Below are positions 1 to 12,199 of a stretch of 64,000 nt of DNA, piece after piece. The number at the start of each line of letters is the position of its first letter. Position 1 is the first letter of the stretch. The DNA comes from Halichoerus grypus. Taxonomy: Eukaryota > Chordata > Mammalia > Carnivora > Phocidae. Below the pieces are notes generated by a model, which saw only the letters and a list, made by a program, of their open reading frames with translations, ran no database searches and was not told where the DNA came from. The DNA lies in NCBI RefSeq assembly GCF_964656455.1, contig NC_135726.1, forward strand, positions 25,431,168 to 25,495,167, written 5' to 3'. The position numbers and the translations under genes were made by a program.

Positions 1-370
1 GAAGGAAGGGCAAATCTGCTTTTTGCTTAAATTGAAACATTCATTTTCTCCTGCCCTCAGACACTGGCAATCCTGGTTCTTGGGCCTCCAGTCTTAGATC
101 AGGATTTACACAATCAGCTCCCCTTGTTCGCACACTAGCTCCCCTCGGACTAGGACTGGGACTTACACCATTGGCTCCCCTGGTCTTCAGGACTTTGGGC
201 TTGAACTGGAACTACATCACCTGCTTTCCTGGGCCTCCAGCTTGCAGACATCAGATTATGGGACTTTTCAGCCTCCATAATAGTGTGAGCCAATCCCTCA
301 TAATAAATATCTATAGGTAGACAGACAGACAGATCCTACAGATTCTGTTTCTCTTAAGAACCCTAATACA
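1..370 (+). repeat. LTR-like interspersed repeat
   Basis: Ends with '...gcctccataatagtgtgagccaat' style sequence, a short GACA run and 'ttctgtttctcttaagaacc', a pattern typical of mammalian ERVL/MaLR-type LTR ends. Subfamily not determined; it is cut by the window start. Confidence 0.45.
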
Positions 371-919
371 AGCTACTTGGTTAGAAGTAGAACAGAAGAG
401 AAGCTTCCTCCTAGACTAGAAAAGCTTCCTCTGGGCTTTTCTGGGAGCAAAGGAAAAAGGGGAAGGAGGTAGTCTGTGAGGCTAGACTCAGGAGCAGGAG
501 TCCAGTGTTTCAGCAGCGATGCCCTAGAGGTTGGTCCTGCGGGGAGCATTCTGACACTTCCACCACGAGATGGCAGCATCCGCCCACAGATGCTACAACC
601 AGCCCAGACCACCTCCGCAATACTCTGGAATATGCTTACAGAACACTAGAGGGTCCTGATCCCTTGCCTCCGGCTAAAAGGTCAGGAGGCTGATTCAGAA
701 AACATCTCCTGAGAGGGGGCAGTCCTCTCCACAGGTGCACACTGACCCCTGCACTCCTGCACTGTTACCAACATACAAGTGTTGCTATTTTAAACACACA
801 CCCACCACAAAAAATGTCCAAGCTGAGAAAAGACCTTTTATTACCACCAAATCTCAAGGTGCAGAGGGAGCTTGCATCTGTTCCTTACTTCCTATTTTAG
901 ATATAGAAGTCACTGGAGA

Positions 920-1043
920 GGGACACCTGGGGGGCTCAGTCGGTTAAGTGTTTGCCTTCGGCTCAGGTCATCATCCCGGGTCCTGGGATTGAGTCCTGCA
1001 TCGGGCTCCCGCATTTGCCTCTCTGATAGATAGATAGATAGAT

Positions 1044-1085
<42 letters not shown>

Positions 1086-1130
1086 ATAAGTAAATCTTTA
1101 CAAAATATTTTTTAAAAAAAAGAAAGAAAG
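920..1130 (+). mobile_element. SINEC with GATA microsatellite in its tail
   Basis: The tRNA-like head and 'gggtcctgggattgag' B-box region are followed directly by a GATA array where the CT-rich body should be, then an A-rich tail. Confidence 0.85.
1026..1084 (+). repeat. (GATA)n microsatellite
   Basis: About 14 GATA units with one imperfect unit (gatgata). Likely length-variable. Confidence 0.95.
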
Positions 1131-1135
1131 TTTAT

Positions 1136-1245
1136 GGGGCTCCCGACTGGCTCAGTTGGTAGAGCATGTGACTCTTGATCTCAGGGTTGTGAGTTCAAGC
1201 CCCACACCAAGCATAAAGCTCTGTTTAAAAAAATTAAAGAAAAAA
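1136..1245 (+). mobile_element. Old short SINEC
   Basis: The tRNA-like head is well kept (TGGCTCAGTTGGTAGAGCA, GTTCAAGCCCC) and joins an A-rich tail with almost no CT body. An older tRNA-related subfamily. Confidence 0.8.
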
Positions 1246-1529
1246 GTTTACATGGTGATGAGGGCTTGCATGTGCTATTGTGATTACAGAAAACTGCATT
1301 TTATGCAATACCTGTGAGAATTCACGCTGACTGGAATTCCACATTCCTTTCCATTTAACTATGGCTTGTCTTTGCTAAGAAAATGTCTAATTAGGATTTG
1401 GCACAATTCTTTGTTTAATTCGACTGGATCTTATTTGTAAAAGGGAAAAAAGTTGCGAGTGACACTAAATTCTTTTCAGAAAACTGGATATTTTTGTTTT
1501 CCCCCTTCCCCTACTGTAGGAAAAGCTGT

Positions 1530-1725
1530 GACAGTAGAAAGAATGGGGTTTGGAATCAGACAAATTTGGTTTGAATTTCTTTTCTATTACTATGTAGTGC
1601 AGGGCAATGGAGAAGTGGCTAAACTGCACTGAGGATCAGTTTCCTGAAGTAACAAAAGGGAATAAAGTTACCTCATAGTGCTTGGCATGGGGAAGTGCTC
1701 AATAAACATGAGTGAATCGTTTGTT
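1530..1725 (+). repeat. MIR element
   Basis: Shows MIR landmarks in order: 'ggaatcagacaaatttgg', 'tcagtttcctgaagtaac', 'cctcatagtgcttgg' and 'gctcaataaacatg'. Confidence 0.65.
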
Positions 1726-1838
1726 TGTGGGTTTCCTGCAGTCCCTGGATGTGCAAAGCACAACCTCCTGGTTGACCTTGGGAGCTAATGAATCCTGACA
1801 CTGAATGTTATTTAATATGCTCTATCTCCAGTGACGAC

Positions 1839-1854
1839 TTTTTTTTTTAAGATT

Positions 1855-1885
<31 letters not shown>

Positions 1886-2053
1886 TTTGTCAGAGAGAGA
1901 GAGTGAGCGCACAAGCAGGGGGAGCGGCAGGGAGAGGGAGAAGAAGGCTCCCACCTGAGCAAGGAGCCCGATGCGGGGCTCGATCCAAGGACCCTGGGAT
2001 CATGACCTGAGCTGAAGGCAGATGCTTAACCGACTGAGCCACCCAGGCGTCCC
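1839..2053 (-). mobile_element. SINEC, antisense
   Basis: T-tract, an ATTT repeat, a GA-rich body and an inverted tRNA head ending ccacccaggcgtccc. Confidence 0.92.
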
Positions 2054-2632
2054 TAAACTTTCTTAATTTATATGAAAATTGCCACACTTGCTCTAAAAAA
2101 TGTTAATATATAAAATAAACTAAACTGCAGTCTTAGTTTAAGTTTAGATGTTACAGAAATCTGGCCCAGAAGTCTTTTTTTATATACTACTGCTGGCCAC
2201 AGGACCATGATAGTCAACAAATCAATATGGGCTTAGGTTGCATTAATAAAAGAGTAAAGTTCTAAACAACGGAAATGGTCATCATACTCTGACTTAGTCA
2301 GACCTCTCCTGATGGGGCCAAGGTCTTGCTACGTTTATGACGTGTTTTGTTTAACTGAAGAATGGATATTGATGCCAAGTTCTTATTATGACATAAGATG
2401 AGTTTTATTAACCAGAGAAGAGACATCAAGAGGGCCAGAGGCTCCAGGCCAGATGCCTCCAGGGTCCTCAGCCGTTTCTCCTGCCAGGAGCTAAAGAAGA
2501 GATGATTTTATAAGGGCGACATAGCCCCTGTCCTCAAATACGCACAGCATTTCTTTTCTGGCTCCGGTGATCAGATGCATGCCTATGAACTGAAGGTATA
2601 TAGAGTTTGTCTCATTAAAAGGAAGAGCATCG

Positions 2633-2834
2633 GGAGCGCCTGGGTGGCTCAGTCGTTAAGCGTCTGCCTTCAGCTCAGGTCATGATCCCAGGGTCCTGGG
2701 ATTGAGCCCCGCATCGGGCTCCCTGCTCCGCAGGAAGCCTGCTTCTCCCTCCCCCACTCCCCCTGCTTGTGTTCCATCTCTCACTGTGTCTCTCTCTGTC
2801 AAATAAATAAATAAAATCTTTAAAAAAAAAAAAA
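2633..2834 (+). mobile_element. SINEC with target duplication
   Basis: Full head, CT body and A tail, flanked by direct repeats aaaaggaagagcatcg (2617-2632 and 2835-2850). A fairly recent insertion. Confidence 0.93.
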
Positions 2835-3349
2835 AAAAGGAAGAGCATCGTCACACCAAGTGCTGTCCCACATATGGAATAGGTGGCCTGATCAGGGCAC
2901 CAGTAAATATTTGATGAATCAATGAGATCCATTAGCAGAAAATTCTTCCATATACATGATACACTATGCCAAATTCCAGGTGCACAACGGTGTTGGAGGT
3001 AGACTCTGTCTCTGCCCTCACAGGGCCTTTGCAGTGAAAATAGAGCAGGAAAAAAAAAAAAAAAAGGTAAATATAACTATATTTGCATGAAATGTACTAT
3101 AATAAAAACAGAGTGCAAAGGAGCCCCATCCAAGGGGCACCTGACCCTGACTCTGAGTAGTCAGAAAAGGATCCTCAGAGAATGGTGACCTAATCTGAGA
3201 CCTAGTGAGTGGGAGTTAACTATATAAAGAAGATGGCAGAAAGAGAGGATTTTCCACTGAGACAATGCTCCTTCCCAAACACAGTTTTCTATGACCTCTT
3301 TCTCATGTGACCTTTACAAACACCAAGAAAAACTGCCTGTTGCTGGCAG

Positions 3350-3900
3350 TTACCTACTGCTGTATGACAAGCCACTCTGATATTTTGTGGCTTAAAATCA
3401 CAATCATTTATACGGTCGTGACTGCATCTTGGCTGGGCTCACCCATGTGGCTGTCGTCACTGGGCAGCTCAACGAGAAGGCACTGACTACGACATCAGTC
3501 GGGGCACCTAGGTTTTCCCGCACTAGCCTCCCACCCCCTGGAAGGCTGGCGGAGCTTCCGTACACATGGGTGCCCAGGCTGCCTTCCAAGAGGGCAAAGG
3601 AGGAAAGAAACTCTTCTTTTCCGTGGGAGGAGCTGCAGAACGCTGTGGCTCTGTGTTTCAATCTGCCACAAGTATGCTGAGAAAACACAAAGTGGAAGAA
3701 ATCAGGGAAGACTCCAGAGAAGAGCCAGAGCTTGAGCTCATTCTAAAGATGAGGAAGAGTTTGCTGAGGAAAGCAGGAGTGCACAGCCTTATGGTGGCAT
3801 AGAGGTGTTAGGGAGCACAAGTGACCTGCGTGGGGAAAGACATGGCAGGAAAAGAACTGTCCCCACATGCATTCGGCTGCTTAGGACATGACTGGTTATC
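3350..3900 (+). repeat. MLT1-type MaLR LTR
   Basis: Begins 'gttacctactgctgtatgac' and 'tggcttaaaatcacaatcat', the 5' signature of MLT1 LTRs (ERVL-MaLR). ORFs across it are shadows. Confidence 0.6.
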
Positions 3901-4764
3901 TATTGACTGTACCCAATCAAGGACAAAATCATGAAGACCTCCATGACAGATGTAGCAGTTCGCCAAGAGAATATTTTTGATCGGGGGAATCAGGCAAAGA
4001 CACTTTTCCTTCTGTATCTGAAATACCATTTCACAGACGCTGCATAAAATAACATCCAAACTATTCATTCCTGTGGATCTGGTCAAGACTCTAATTATCT
4101 GTCCTTTCTGTGCCCCTCACGTGATCTGTGTGAACTCTGAGTCCTTGTTTTGAGCACATCAATTCACTCAGGTTAGAGAAGAGAGAGTACCTTCAGCAAG
4201 TACCATGACCCCATCTGACATGATAACGGACACTGAAGCCAGAGGACCAGTATGAAAGCAGGTATGAAGGGAAATGACTAACATCTAAGCCAACACACGG
4301 GATCTCCCTCGAGTTGGATTTATTCAGTACTTTTCTATTTGTCCTCAATCTGTTGGAAAAAGACATTTTACTGTTAACAGGCTAGAGAGAGAAAGAACTG
4401 AGATAGCAATCCTAGAACAAATCAACTTTGGCAAAGCCAGGATAGAGGTGACTGAGATTGCCCAGGGTCACGTGAACCAAATGATTTAAGCCACTAAGAA
4501 CAGACAGTAAACATTTCCGCACATTTATGGTTGCTCTGTGAGCAGGAACTAATGTGACTCACGATGAAAATGTAGTCACCAAGACCACATATTATTATTG
4601 GATGATTCTATTTATACGGAAGACCCAGAATAGGTAAATCCATAGAGACAGAAAGTAGACTAATGGATGCTTAGTCAGGGTGGGGGAGGGAAGAAATGGA
4701 GGGAAGCTGCTACAGGATACAAAATTTCATTGAGGGGTGATGAAAATGTTCAAAAATTGATTGT

Positions 4765-4956
4765 GGGGTGCCTGGGTGGCTCAGTCGTTAAGCGTCTGTC
4801 TTCGGCTTGGATCGCGATCCCAGGGTCCTGGGTTTGAGCCCCATGTCGGACTCCCTGCTCAGCGGGAGGCCTGCTTCTCCCTCTCCCACTCCCCCTGCTT
4901 GTGTTCCCTCTCTTGCTGTGTCTCTCTCTGTCAAATAAATAAATAAAATCTTTTTT
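4765..4956 (+). mobile_element. SINEC with target duplication
   Basis: Flanked by aaaaattgattgt at 4752-4764 and 4957-4969, inside the old L1 tail. Confidence 0.93.
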
Positions 4957-5030
4957 AAAAATTGATTGTAATGATGGTTATACAACTCTGTGAATATATT
5001 AAAAACCACTGAATTGTACACTTTGTGTTT

Positions 5031-5140
5031 TTTAAGTTTTTTGTTTTTTTTTTGTAATCTCTACACCCAATGTAGGGCTCAAACTGCTGACCCCAAAATC
5101 AAGAGTCATGCACACTTCCAACTGAGCCAGCCACGCACCC
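5031..5140 (-). mobile_element. Old SINEC, antisense
   Basis: T-tract then 'taatctctacacccaatg' and an inverted tRNA-like head. tgtacactt flanks both sides. Confidence 0.75.
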
Positions 5141-5762
5141 TGACTGTACACTTTAAAAGGGTGAATTATATATTATGTGACAATACTTCAATAATGCTGT
5201 TCAAAAAATTAAAGTCAAAACTCTCTTTTCATGCAAATCCTGTCATTTGGAGGCTGTGAACCATCCTCTGATCTAAACTTTGTGCTCAGAAAGTCTTTTC
5301 AAAATCAAGAGGAGACATATTCTCAAGGCAAAAACAAGTATAATAAATATCTTCTGCTTCCTAATTGTGCCGTCTGTTTAACTCAAAGGAAGCATCTACA
5401 GAAATGCAGGCCAAGAATCCAGTAACTTGTGATAACTCTCAGCTGGAATTTACATTATCCAATTAACCTCAATGCTGGCAAAAACTATCCCTTTGTTTTG
5501 TTTCGTGGGGAGAAGTGGAGTCTCTCAGAGGTGGGGAAAATAAAGACCTGTTGATTCGATGAGTTTTGTATTAGATTAGCAAGACTGTGAAGACATGTCC
5601 TTGGGTCTCAGGTTGACTACGTTTTGCTAAGATAGGAAGGAATCCCACAAGGACACGTAGGCCTGGGGCTATTTATGCTGGATTCATCACTAAGTCATCC
5701 TTCTAACAAAAGCAAATTACCTCCTATGTTGTACAAGGCCCTAAAGAAATTAGACAAGTTAG

Positions 5763-5896
5763 GGGTGCCTGGGTGGCTCAGTGGGTTAAACACACAGTTC
5801 TTGATCTCAGCTCAGGTCTTTGATCATAGGGTCATGAGTTCAAACCCCACACTGGGCTCCATGCTGGGCATGGAGCCTACTTTAAAAAAAAAAAAG
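5763..5896 (+). mobile_element. SINEC, short-body form
   Basis: Head joined to 'gggctccatgctgggcatgg' and an A tail. Flanked by aaattagacaagt on both sides. Confidence 0.88.
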
Positions 5897-6234
5897 AAAG
5901 AAATTAGACAAGTGAATCTAAGGGCCAGCCAATACTGAAGTCAAAAAGTTAGCAAGATGGCACCTCCCAGGGAAGACTTGTCTTGGATGACCTGCTCAAA
6001 AATGAGCATAGGCAATCATGGTGACACACAACGTTTCTGAGGGCTTTCACATACTACAGTCTCACGTGATACTCCTCTTAGTCACGGTTAGGAAACAGCT
6101 TTAATTACATTTACTTGCACATGAGGAGACGGAGTTTCAGAAACAACAGGATCATACAGCAGACAGGGATTAGCTTTTGCAGACATGGAGCTCTTAGTTC
6201 AAATGCCATTAATACAACTTATTAGCCTTCTGAT

Positions 6235-6340
6235 TTATTGCAAGTTTTGAAACTTTCCTGAGTTTCAGTCTCCTCAACTACTAGCGATAATGATAACACA
6301 TCTCTCATAGGCTTGTGTGAAATAGAGGAGAATTTATTCA
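6235..6340 (+). repeat. MIR 3' fragment
   Basis: 'gagtttcagtctcctcaact' followed by 'gataatgataacacatctct', the MIR core/3' region. Confidence 0.5.
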
Positions 6341-6393
6341 CACACACGTGCACATGCACACGTATGCAGGAGCGTGCACACACACACACACAC
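6341..6393 (+). repeat. Imperfect CA/CG-TG repeat
   Basis: Alternating purine-pyrimidine (cacgtgcacatgcacacg...) ending in a pure CA run. Confidence 0.85.
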
Positions 6394-6419
6394 AATGAGA
6401 GGCACTTCAACAGAGTTTA

Positions 6420-6645
6420 GCAATTGGTTACTAAACTGTGGCCTCTGGAGTCAAGACTACTTCAGTTAAAATTGCAGGCCTGCCACGTGCCTAAGCTCAC
6501 AAATTTAAGAAGTATGGCTTATCATACCACATTTCCTTACCTACAAAATGGGGACAATAGTACTAGCTGCTCATAGGTTTGTTGTGAAATTTAAAGATGA
6601 TAAAGGCATATAAAGTTCATAATAAATAGTCAGTAAATTATGGAG
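6420..6645 (+). repeat. MIR element
   Basis: Near full-length landmarks: 'ctctggagtcaagac', 'cctacaaaatggggacaata' and 'ttgttgtgaaatttaaagat'. Confidence 0.65.
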
Positions 6646-7217
6646 ATAAAAAGGATAGTGATAATAAAGGCAATGATTGTCTTAATTCTCAAACAATTGG
6701 TTCAGGGTCACATAACAGGTAAGGTAAAAGCAGGTTCCAATTCTAGGTCTTCTGACCTTAAATACTGATGTCTTTCCATTATTAGACAAGATTGCAAGGT
6801 CAAGAGCAAGGATATGAGATATTTTCAGATTCCAAGAAGGCTTTGGTGGCCGAAAATACTTCAACAACATTCAGGAAACAATAGATAACTTAAAAAAGAG
6901 AGAGAGAGAGAAGGGAACACTTCTTAACTCATTGAATGAGACCCGTATTGTTGCCCTGATTCCAAAACTAGATAAAGACATGACGAAAAAAAGAAAACTA
7001 AAGATCAATCTCTTTTAGGAATATAGACGTAAAAATCCTCAACTAAATACTAGCAAAGTGAACCCAACAGCACATAAAAATAATTATACACTATGACCAA
7101 ATGAGATTTATCCCAGGAATATAAGATCAGTTCAAAATACAAAAACCAATCAATATAATATACCATAGCCACAGAATAAAAACAAAACTACATAACCATC
7201 TTAAGAGATTCAGAAAA

Positions 7218-7418
7218 GGGCTCCTGGGTGGCTCAGTTGGTTAAGCGACTGCCTTTGGCTCAGGTCATGATCCTGGAGTCCTGGGATCGAGTCCCACATC
7301 GGGCTCCCAGCTCAGCAGGGAGCCTGCTTCTCCCTCTGACCCTCCTCCCTCTCAAGCTCTCTCTCTCTCATTCTCTCTCTCAATAAATAAATAAAAATCC
7401 TTAAAAAAAAAAAAAAAA
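7218..7418 (+). mobile_element. SINEC inside L1
   Basis: Flanked by agagattcagaaaa on both sides, so it is younger than the L1. Confidence 0.92.
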
Positions 7419-8240
7419 GAGAGATTCAGAAAAAACATTTGACAAAATCCAACACCCTTTCATGATTAAAAAAAAAAAAAAACTCAACAAACCAGGAAGA
7501 GAAGGAAACTTCCTTGACCTCATTAACAGCATATTTGAAAAATCTACTTAATGGTGAAAGACTGAAAACTTTCCCCCCAAGATCAAGAACAAGAATGTCC
7601 ACTCTTGCCCCTTCTATTCAACATTGTACAAAATAGTACCAGAGCAATTAAGCAAGGAAAAGAAATAAAGACATCCAGATCAGAAAGACATGACAGGATC
7701 TTATACTTAAAAAACACCAAAGAATCCACTAAAACACTATAAGGGCTAATAAGCAAATTTAGCAAGTTGCAGGATACAAGATCAATATAAAAAAGTAGCT
7801 GTATTTCTATACGCTAGCAATGAACAACCTAAAGATGAAATTAAGAGAATAATTTCACCTATAATAGATCAAAAAGAATAAAATACTTAGGAATAAATCT
7901 AATCAAATAAAAGCAAGGCTTGTACACTGAAAACTACAAAACATTGTTGAAATTAAAGAATATCTAATAAATGGGAAGAAATCCCATCTTTGTGGATCAG
8001 AAAACTTAATATTGTTCAGATGGCAATCCTCTCCAACCTGATTTAACAGAACAGGTTCAATGCGATCCCTACCAAAATCTCAGCTGGCTTCTTTGCATCA
8101 ATTAATAAGCTGGTCCTAAAATTCATAAGGAAATTCAAGGGACCTAAAATATCCAAAACATCATGAAAAGGAATGTTTGGAGGACTCACACTGTTTATTT
8201 TCAAAGCTTACTACAAAGCCACAGAAATAAAGACTGTGTG

Positions 8241-8454
8241 AGGGGCGCCTGGGTGGCTCAGTCGTTGAGCGTCTGCCTTCAGCTCAGGTCACGATCCCAG
8301 AGTCCTGGGATCGAGTCCCACGTCGGGCTCCCTGCTCCGCGGGAAGCCTGCTTCTCCCTCTGCCGCTCCCTGCCACTCTGCCTGCTTGTGATTCCTCTCT
8401 CTCTCTGTGTGTCAAATAAATAGATAAAATCTTTAAAAAAAAAAAAAAAGAAAG
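8241..8454 (+). mobile_element. SINEC inside L1, clear target duplication
   Basis: aaagactgtgtg at 8229-8240 and 8455-8466 brackets a complete SINE. The L1 sequence resumes at once. Confidence 0.93.
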
Positions 8455-8700
8455 AAAGACTGTGTGGTACTGGCATAAAAACAGACATAGATCAAAGGAA
8501 GAGCATTAAGAGCCCTGAGATAAGTCCATAAATCTATGAACAACTGTTTTCCCACAACCATGCCAAGACCACTTAATGGGGAAAGAATAGTCTTTTCAAC
8601 AAATAATGCTGGGACATCTGGAGAGTCATATACAAAGGAATGCATCTGGACCTCTACTACACACCATACACAAAAATTAACTCAAAATGGATCAAAGGTA

Positions 8701-8896
8701 GGGCACCTGGGTGGCTCAGTCGGCTAAGCGTCAGACTCTTAATTTTGGCTCAGGTCATGATCTCAGAGTCGTGGGATTGAGCCCCAAGTCGGGCTCCGTG
8801 TTCAGTGCGGAGTCTGCTTGTCTCTCTCCCTCTGCTCCTCCCCCTGCTCTCTCTCCCTCTCAAATAAATAAAATTAAATCTTTTTTTTTTAAAAAA
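8701..8896 (+). mobile_element. SINEC
   Basis: Complete head and CT body with a T/A-rich tail. Directly followed by another SINE head. Confidence 0.9.
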
Positions 8897-8938
8897 TGGC
8901 GCACCTGGGTGGCTCAGCGAGCCAAGGGTCTCTTGTTT
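8897..8938 (+). mobile_element. SINEC head fragment
   Basis: Only 'gcgcacctgggtggctcag' plus about 20 bases remain. Confidence 0.7.
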
Positions 8939-8968
8939 TCTGTCAGTATGTATATAAAATTGTGCCAG

Positions 8969-9160
8969 TCTGGAGAGCCTGGGTGGCTCAGTCATTAAGT
9001 GTCTGCCTTCAGCTCAGGTCATGATTCCAGGGTCCTGGGATCGAGCCCGCATCGGGCTCCCTGCTTGGCAGGAAGCCTGCTTCTCCCTCTCCCACTCCTT
9101 GTGTTCCTGCTCTCGCTATCTCTCTCTCTGTCAAATAAATAAATAAAATCTTTTTTAAAA
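8969..9160 (+). mobile_element. SINEC with target duplication
   Basis: aaaattgtgccag at 8956-8968 and 9161-9173. Confidence 0.92.
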
Positions 9161-9389
9161 AAAATTGTGCCAGGCCAATTTGTAAGCTTGTAAGTAAGGT
9201 AAAATCTCAGACTTTCACAATTTCTAACTCAGTGTTTTGTAAAACGGGGAATAACAATGCTTATCCCTTAAGGGTTTGAATCAAACCATGGGAATAATGC
9301 ACTTAGCTTATTATTTGTCAGTCACTGTGCCTTATTTTATTTATTAATTACTAAAAACACACAGTTAGGGGCACAGCAGACAACAAGAA

Positions 9390-9545
9390 AGGGATTTGGT
9401 TCTTGGATTTCTGTCTGAAAACATGAGTTTGAGCTCTGGTTCCACCACTAACCAGATGTGTGACGAAGGACAGGTCATCTCTCTCTCTCTCAGACCTTTG
9501 TGTTCTCATGTGCAAAAGTAGAATACTGGAAAAGGTGAACATTTA
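9390..9545 (+). repeat. MIR element
   Basis: 'gagtttgagctctggttcca' and 'gatgtgtgacgaaggacagg' match the MIR core. Confidence 0.6.
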
Positions 9546-10049
9546 AAAGATGCTTTCCTAGAAGCATTAAACTCCTGAGATGATTCTGGGCGGGGAAAGG
9601 GTTCTGTGGACACAGACATTGTCTGGGAGACTTTTGCATCTGATAAGTCTCCCCTAAAAATCTATAAGGCATAGAGTAAGAAGTCAGAGAGACCTGAAGA
9701 AAAGAAACCTGTTTGATGTGAAGTAAGCCAAAGTTTCCAAAATGTCATTTAAGCACAGACCCTTTCTTCCTCATGAGAGCGAACTATCAGCCCATGGATT
9801 GTACTGTAGAAAATGCTGGACCAGGTGATCTAAGAGTCTTTCAAAGGTCAACAACCTTTTTTCCTCTCTATCATCATTTACCCTTATGTTTCTTTCTGTA
9901 GTTTCAAGCTCAGGTGTGGGAGGCAATGATCTTGTGGACAAGAAATCACACGGCACAGGCAAATAACAGGTCCATATTGACATAGGGCCACCCAAGTCAA
10001 ACACACACCCATCAGCGAGCACACAAAAGAAGACAGTCATATTGAAAAT

Positions 10050-10199
10050 TTATTTTTTTTAAGATTTATTTATTTAGTTGAGACAGAGAGAGCACAAGCA
10101 GAGAAAAAGGCAGAGGGAGAGGGAGAAGGAGACTCCCTGCTGAGCTGGGAGCCCGGCTGAAGGCAGATGCCCAACCATCTGAGCCACCCAAGTGCCCCC
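10050..10199 (-). mobile_element. SINEC, antisense, internally deleted
   Basis: GA-rich body; 'gagcccggctgaaggcagat' shows the B-box part is missing. Confidence 0.85.
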
Positions 10200-10369
10200 A
10201 TATTAGAAGTTTATAAATAAACTGTCCAACATTCTTACTGCCACCAAACACCCTTTGGTTTTCCACCATTCTTGGGAATGCCATTGCTTTAGTAATCAGA
10301 TTGGGGGTTGGGGGGAGGGACATGTGATCATGGAGCTTTGTCCTGCCTTCTAAACAGCGATATCCAATA

Positions 10370-10560
10370 AGAATAACGGTCTGGAATCTGGAAGCTTTGG
10401 ATTCTAATTCTGCCTACACCATGAACTCACTCCTGATTTGAAGCGAGTCATCTTCCTTATCAAATCATGCATTTTTTCCCATCTTGGACGTGAGGGAGTT
10501 GAGCTAGGGGGTCTCTGTGTTCTCATGCAGTTTGAGATTATTGCTTTGTTCTGAAGAAAT
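10370..10560 (+). repeat. MIR element
   Basis: 'tctggaatctggaagctttg' and 'attctaattctgcctacacc' resemble the MIR 5' part. Confidence 0.5.
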
Positions 10561-10573
10561 GGCCTTTCTTCTT

Positions 10574-10762
10574 TTTAAGATTTTATTTATTTATTTGTCA
10601 GAGAGAGAGCACAAGTAGGCAGAGCGGCAGGCAGAGGGCGAAGGAGAGAAGCAGACTCCCCACGGAGCAGAGAGCCTGACGCCGAGGCTCAATCCCAGGA
10701 CCCTGGGATCATGACCTGAGCCAAAGGCAGAAGCTCAACCATCTGAGCCACCCAGGCACCCC
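10574..10762 (-). mobile_element. SINEC, antisense
   Basis: Flanked by aatggc(c/a)tttctt. The inverted head ends ccacccaggcacccc. Confidence 0.9.
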
Positions 10763-11499
10763 AAAATGGCATTTCTTTTGATCCAGCAGTTCCACGGTCA
10801 GTGCAGCCTTCTGCAGCAGCCTTCTGGTCCTGTGCGTATGCATTAGCCTCGTAGTCTCCAACGTGCAAAGCTGGAGATGTGGAACAGCTCAAGCCCATCT
10901 GGGCCTTTTCAAAAAGGCTGCATCATACCTCTCGTGGTCAGTGCCCACACTGACGTCACTCTTACTCGTTGGGAAATGCTCTCTCCAGTTTGGGGGACAG
11001 CCTGTGTCCACTAAATCAATGGCCTGGATTGCTGTGATCCTGACATTTTCCTTTTTTTAATAACTTTTTAAATGACAAAAACACTCATTTAAGTTGTGTG
11101 AAGGAGTTGACTTCAACCTCCAAAAGCAGTGAGAGCTACACCTGGGCCTCGAAGTGGGGGGCCAGACACATGGCTTAGATTAAGGCAAAAGAACAGTTTC
11201 AAGTTTGAAGTTCAAGTTTGTTCTTTTGTGTGTGTGTGGCTCCGTCAGGGCCTTAGCATGACTAAAGCACAGCTTACTTGGGGGAACTAAATGATATGAA
11301 TGTATACATTGGCTTCTACTTCTCTGAACTGTGCTGAGGAGCTCAAATGCGCTTAATCACTGAGCACGGGGAATCTCTCCCCGGGGCAGCTTCCAGACTT
11401 GGCTTTGAGGTCACTGACTGCACCCTCTCCCTGCCCTCCCTACTGTCAGCTGAGTGAGGCCTGGGGCTTGTCTGAATCCCCTAAGTCACCTTGTCAGGG

Positions 11500-11635
11500 C
11501 CACGACACTTGCAGAGAGAGGAACAAGGAAGACCTGGTTGGTTCTGACATCACTGATCTGTGACCTTGAGCCAGCCATGTGACCTCTCTGAGCCTCACAC
11601 ACTCTCTTTCCCTATAAAACGGGGCTGATAATCCT
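11500..11635 (+). repeat. MIR element
   Basis: 'gatctgtgaccttgagccag', 'ctctctgagcctcacac' and 'ataaaacggggctgataat'. Confidence 0.6.
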
Positions 11636-11799
11636 GCCATGAAAACCTCATCAGACTGCTGGTGGGACATCTCTTGCCCCTCTCCAGCTCATGTGATATC
11701 TGGGAGCATCTTGACTTTGTCCATCTACCTCGTCCCTGGTATCTTCCAGACTTGACAAGTGCCATGCCATCATCCATGCAATGCCCTTCCTTTTTTTTT

Positions 11800-11960
11800 T
11801 TTTCCCCCCTTAATAAACTTTCACTCATTCTTCTAGAATCAGGGCAAGTGTTTCCTCCTCCAAGTGATTTTTCTTGACATCCCAGGCTGATTGTCTCTGT
11901 TCTGCATTCCTCTGGCAGGAGTAGGACCTGTGTTTACATTTGCTACTGCACTTAGAGAAC
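11800..11960 (-). repeat. L2 fragment, antisense
   Basis: 'gtttcctcctccaagtgatt' and 'ctgcattcctctggcagg' resemble the reversed L2 3' region. Confidence 0.45.
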
Positions 11961-12199
11961 CCGAGATCACAGTTTCCACCTTTAAGATGCTCAGACAGAT
12001 GCAACATGTTCTTTTATAATTGGCCTTTTTTTTGCAATGTCCCCTCGGGTGGCTAATACGAGTCTAGGCATGTAATGGGGCCACCGAGAGAGTACAAGGA
12101 CCCAAGGGGTGTGGGGGCAGCACTGGCATTGTCCAAGACATGGGAGGCCAGCCCCCTGCCTCTCTTCACGGTCGGCAGATCCCGCAAGGCCTCTCAAGG

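Larger units (their letters stand above)
4590..5225 (+). repeat. Old L1 3' end, split by two SINEs
   Basis: L1M-type 3' UTR: 'atgattctatttatacg', 'gatggttatacaactctgtg' and 'actgtacactttaaaagggt'. Interrupted at 4765 and 5031. Confidence 0.65.
6896..8700 (+). mobile_element. Decayed L1 ORF2 fragment (reverse transcriptase region)
   Basis: The sense strand resembles L1 ORF2: 'gaagggaacacttcttaact', 'gaccaaatgagatttatccc', 'gacaaaatccaacaccc', 'tatacgctagcaatgaacaa' and 'ttcaatgcgatccctacc'. There are many stops and frameshifts, so it is inactive. Two SINEs (7218, 8241) interrupt it and a third abuts its 3' end. Confidence 0.85.

Noticed and set aside
1136..1210. tRNA-like sequences with A and B boxes, here and at many sites
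   Set aside because: These are heads of tRNA-derived SINEs. They lack a correct cloverleaf and sit on SINE bodies and A tails, so they are not tRNA genes.
4761..4946. Many short ORFs with [11 protein letters not shown] or [20 protein letters not shown] sequence
   Set aside because: They are translations of SINEC copies in either orientation and recur wherever a SINE lies.
6896..8700. Possible active reverse transcriptase
   Set aside because: The L1 ORF2 sequence is broken by many stops, frameshifts and three SINE insertions and lacks both ends.
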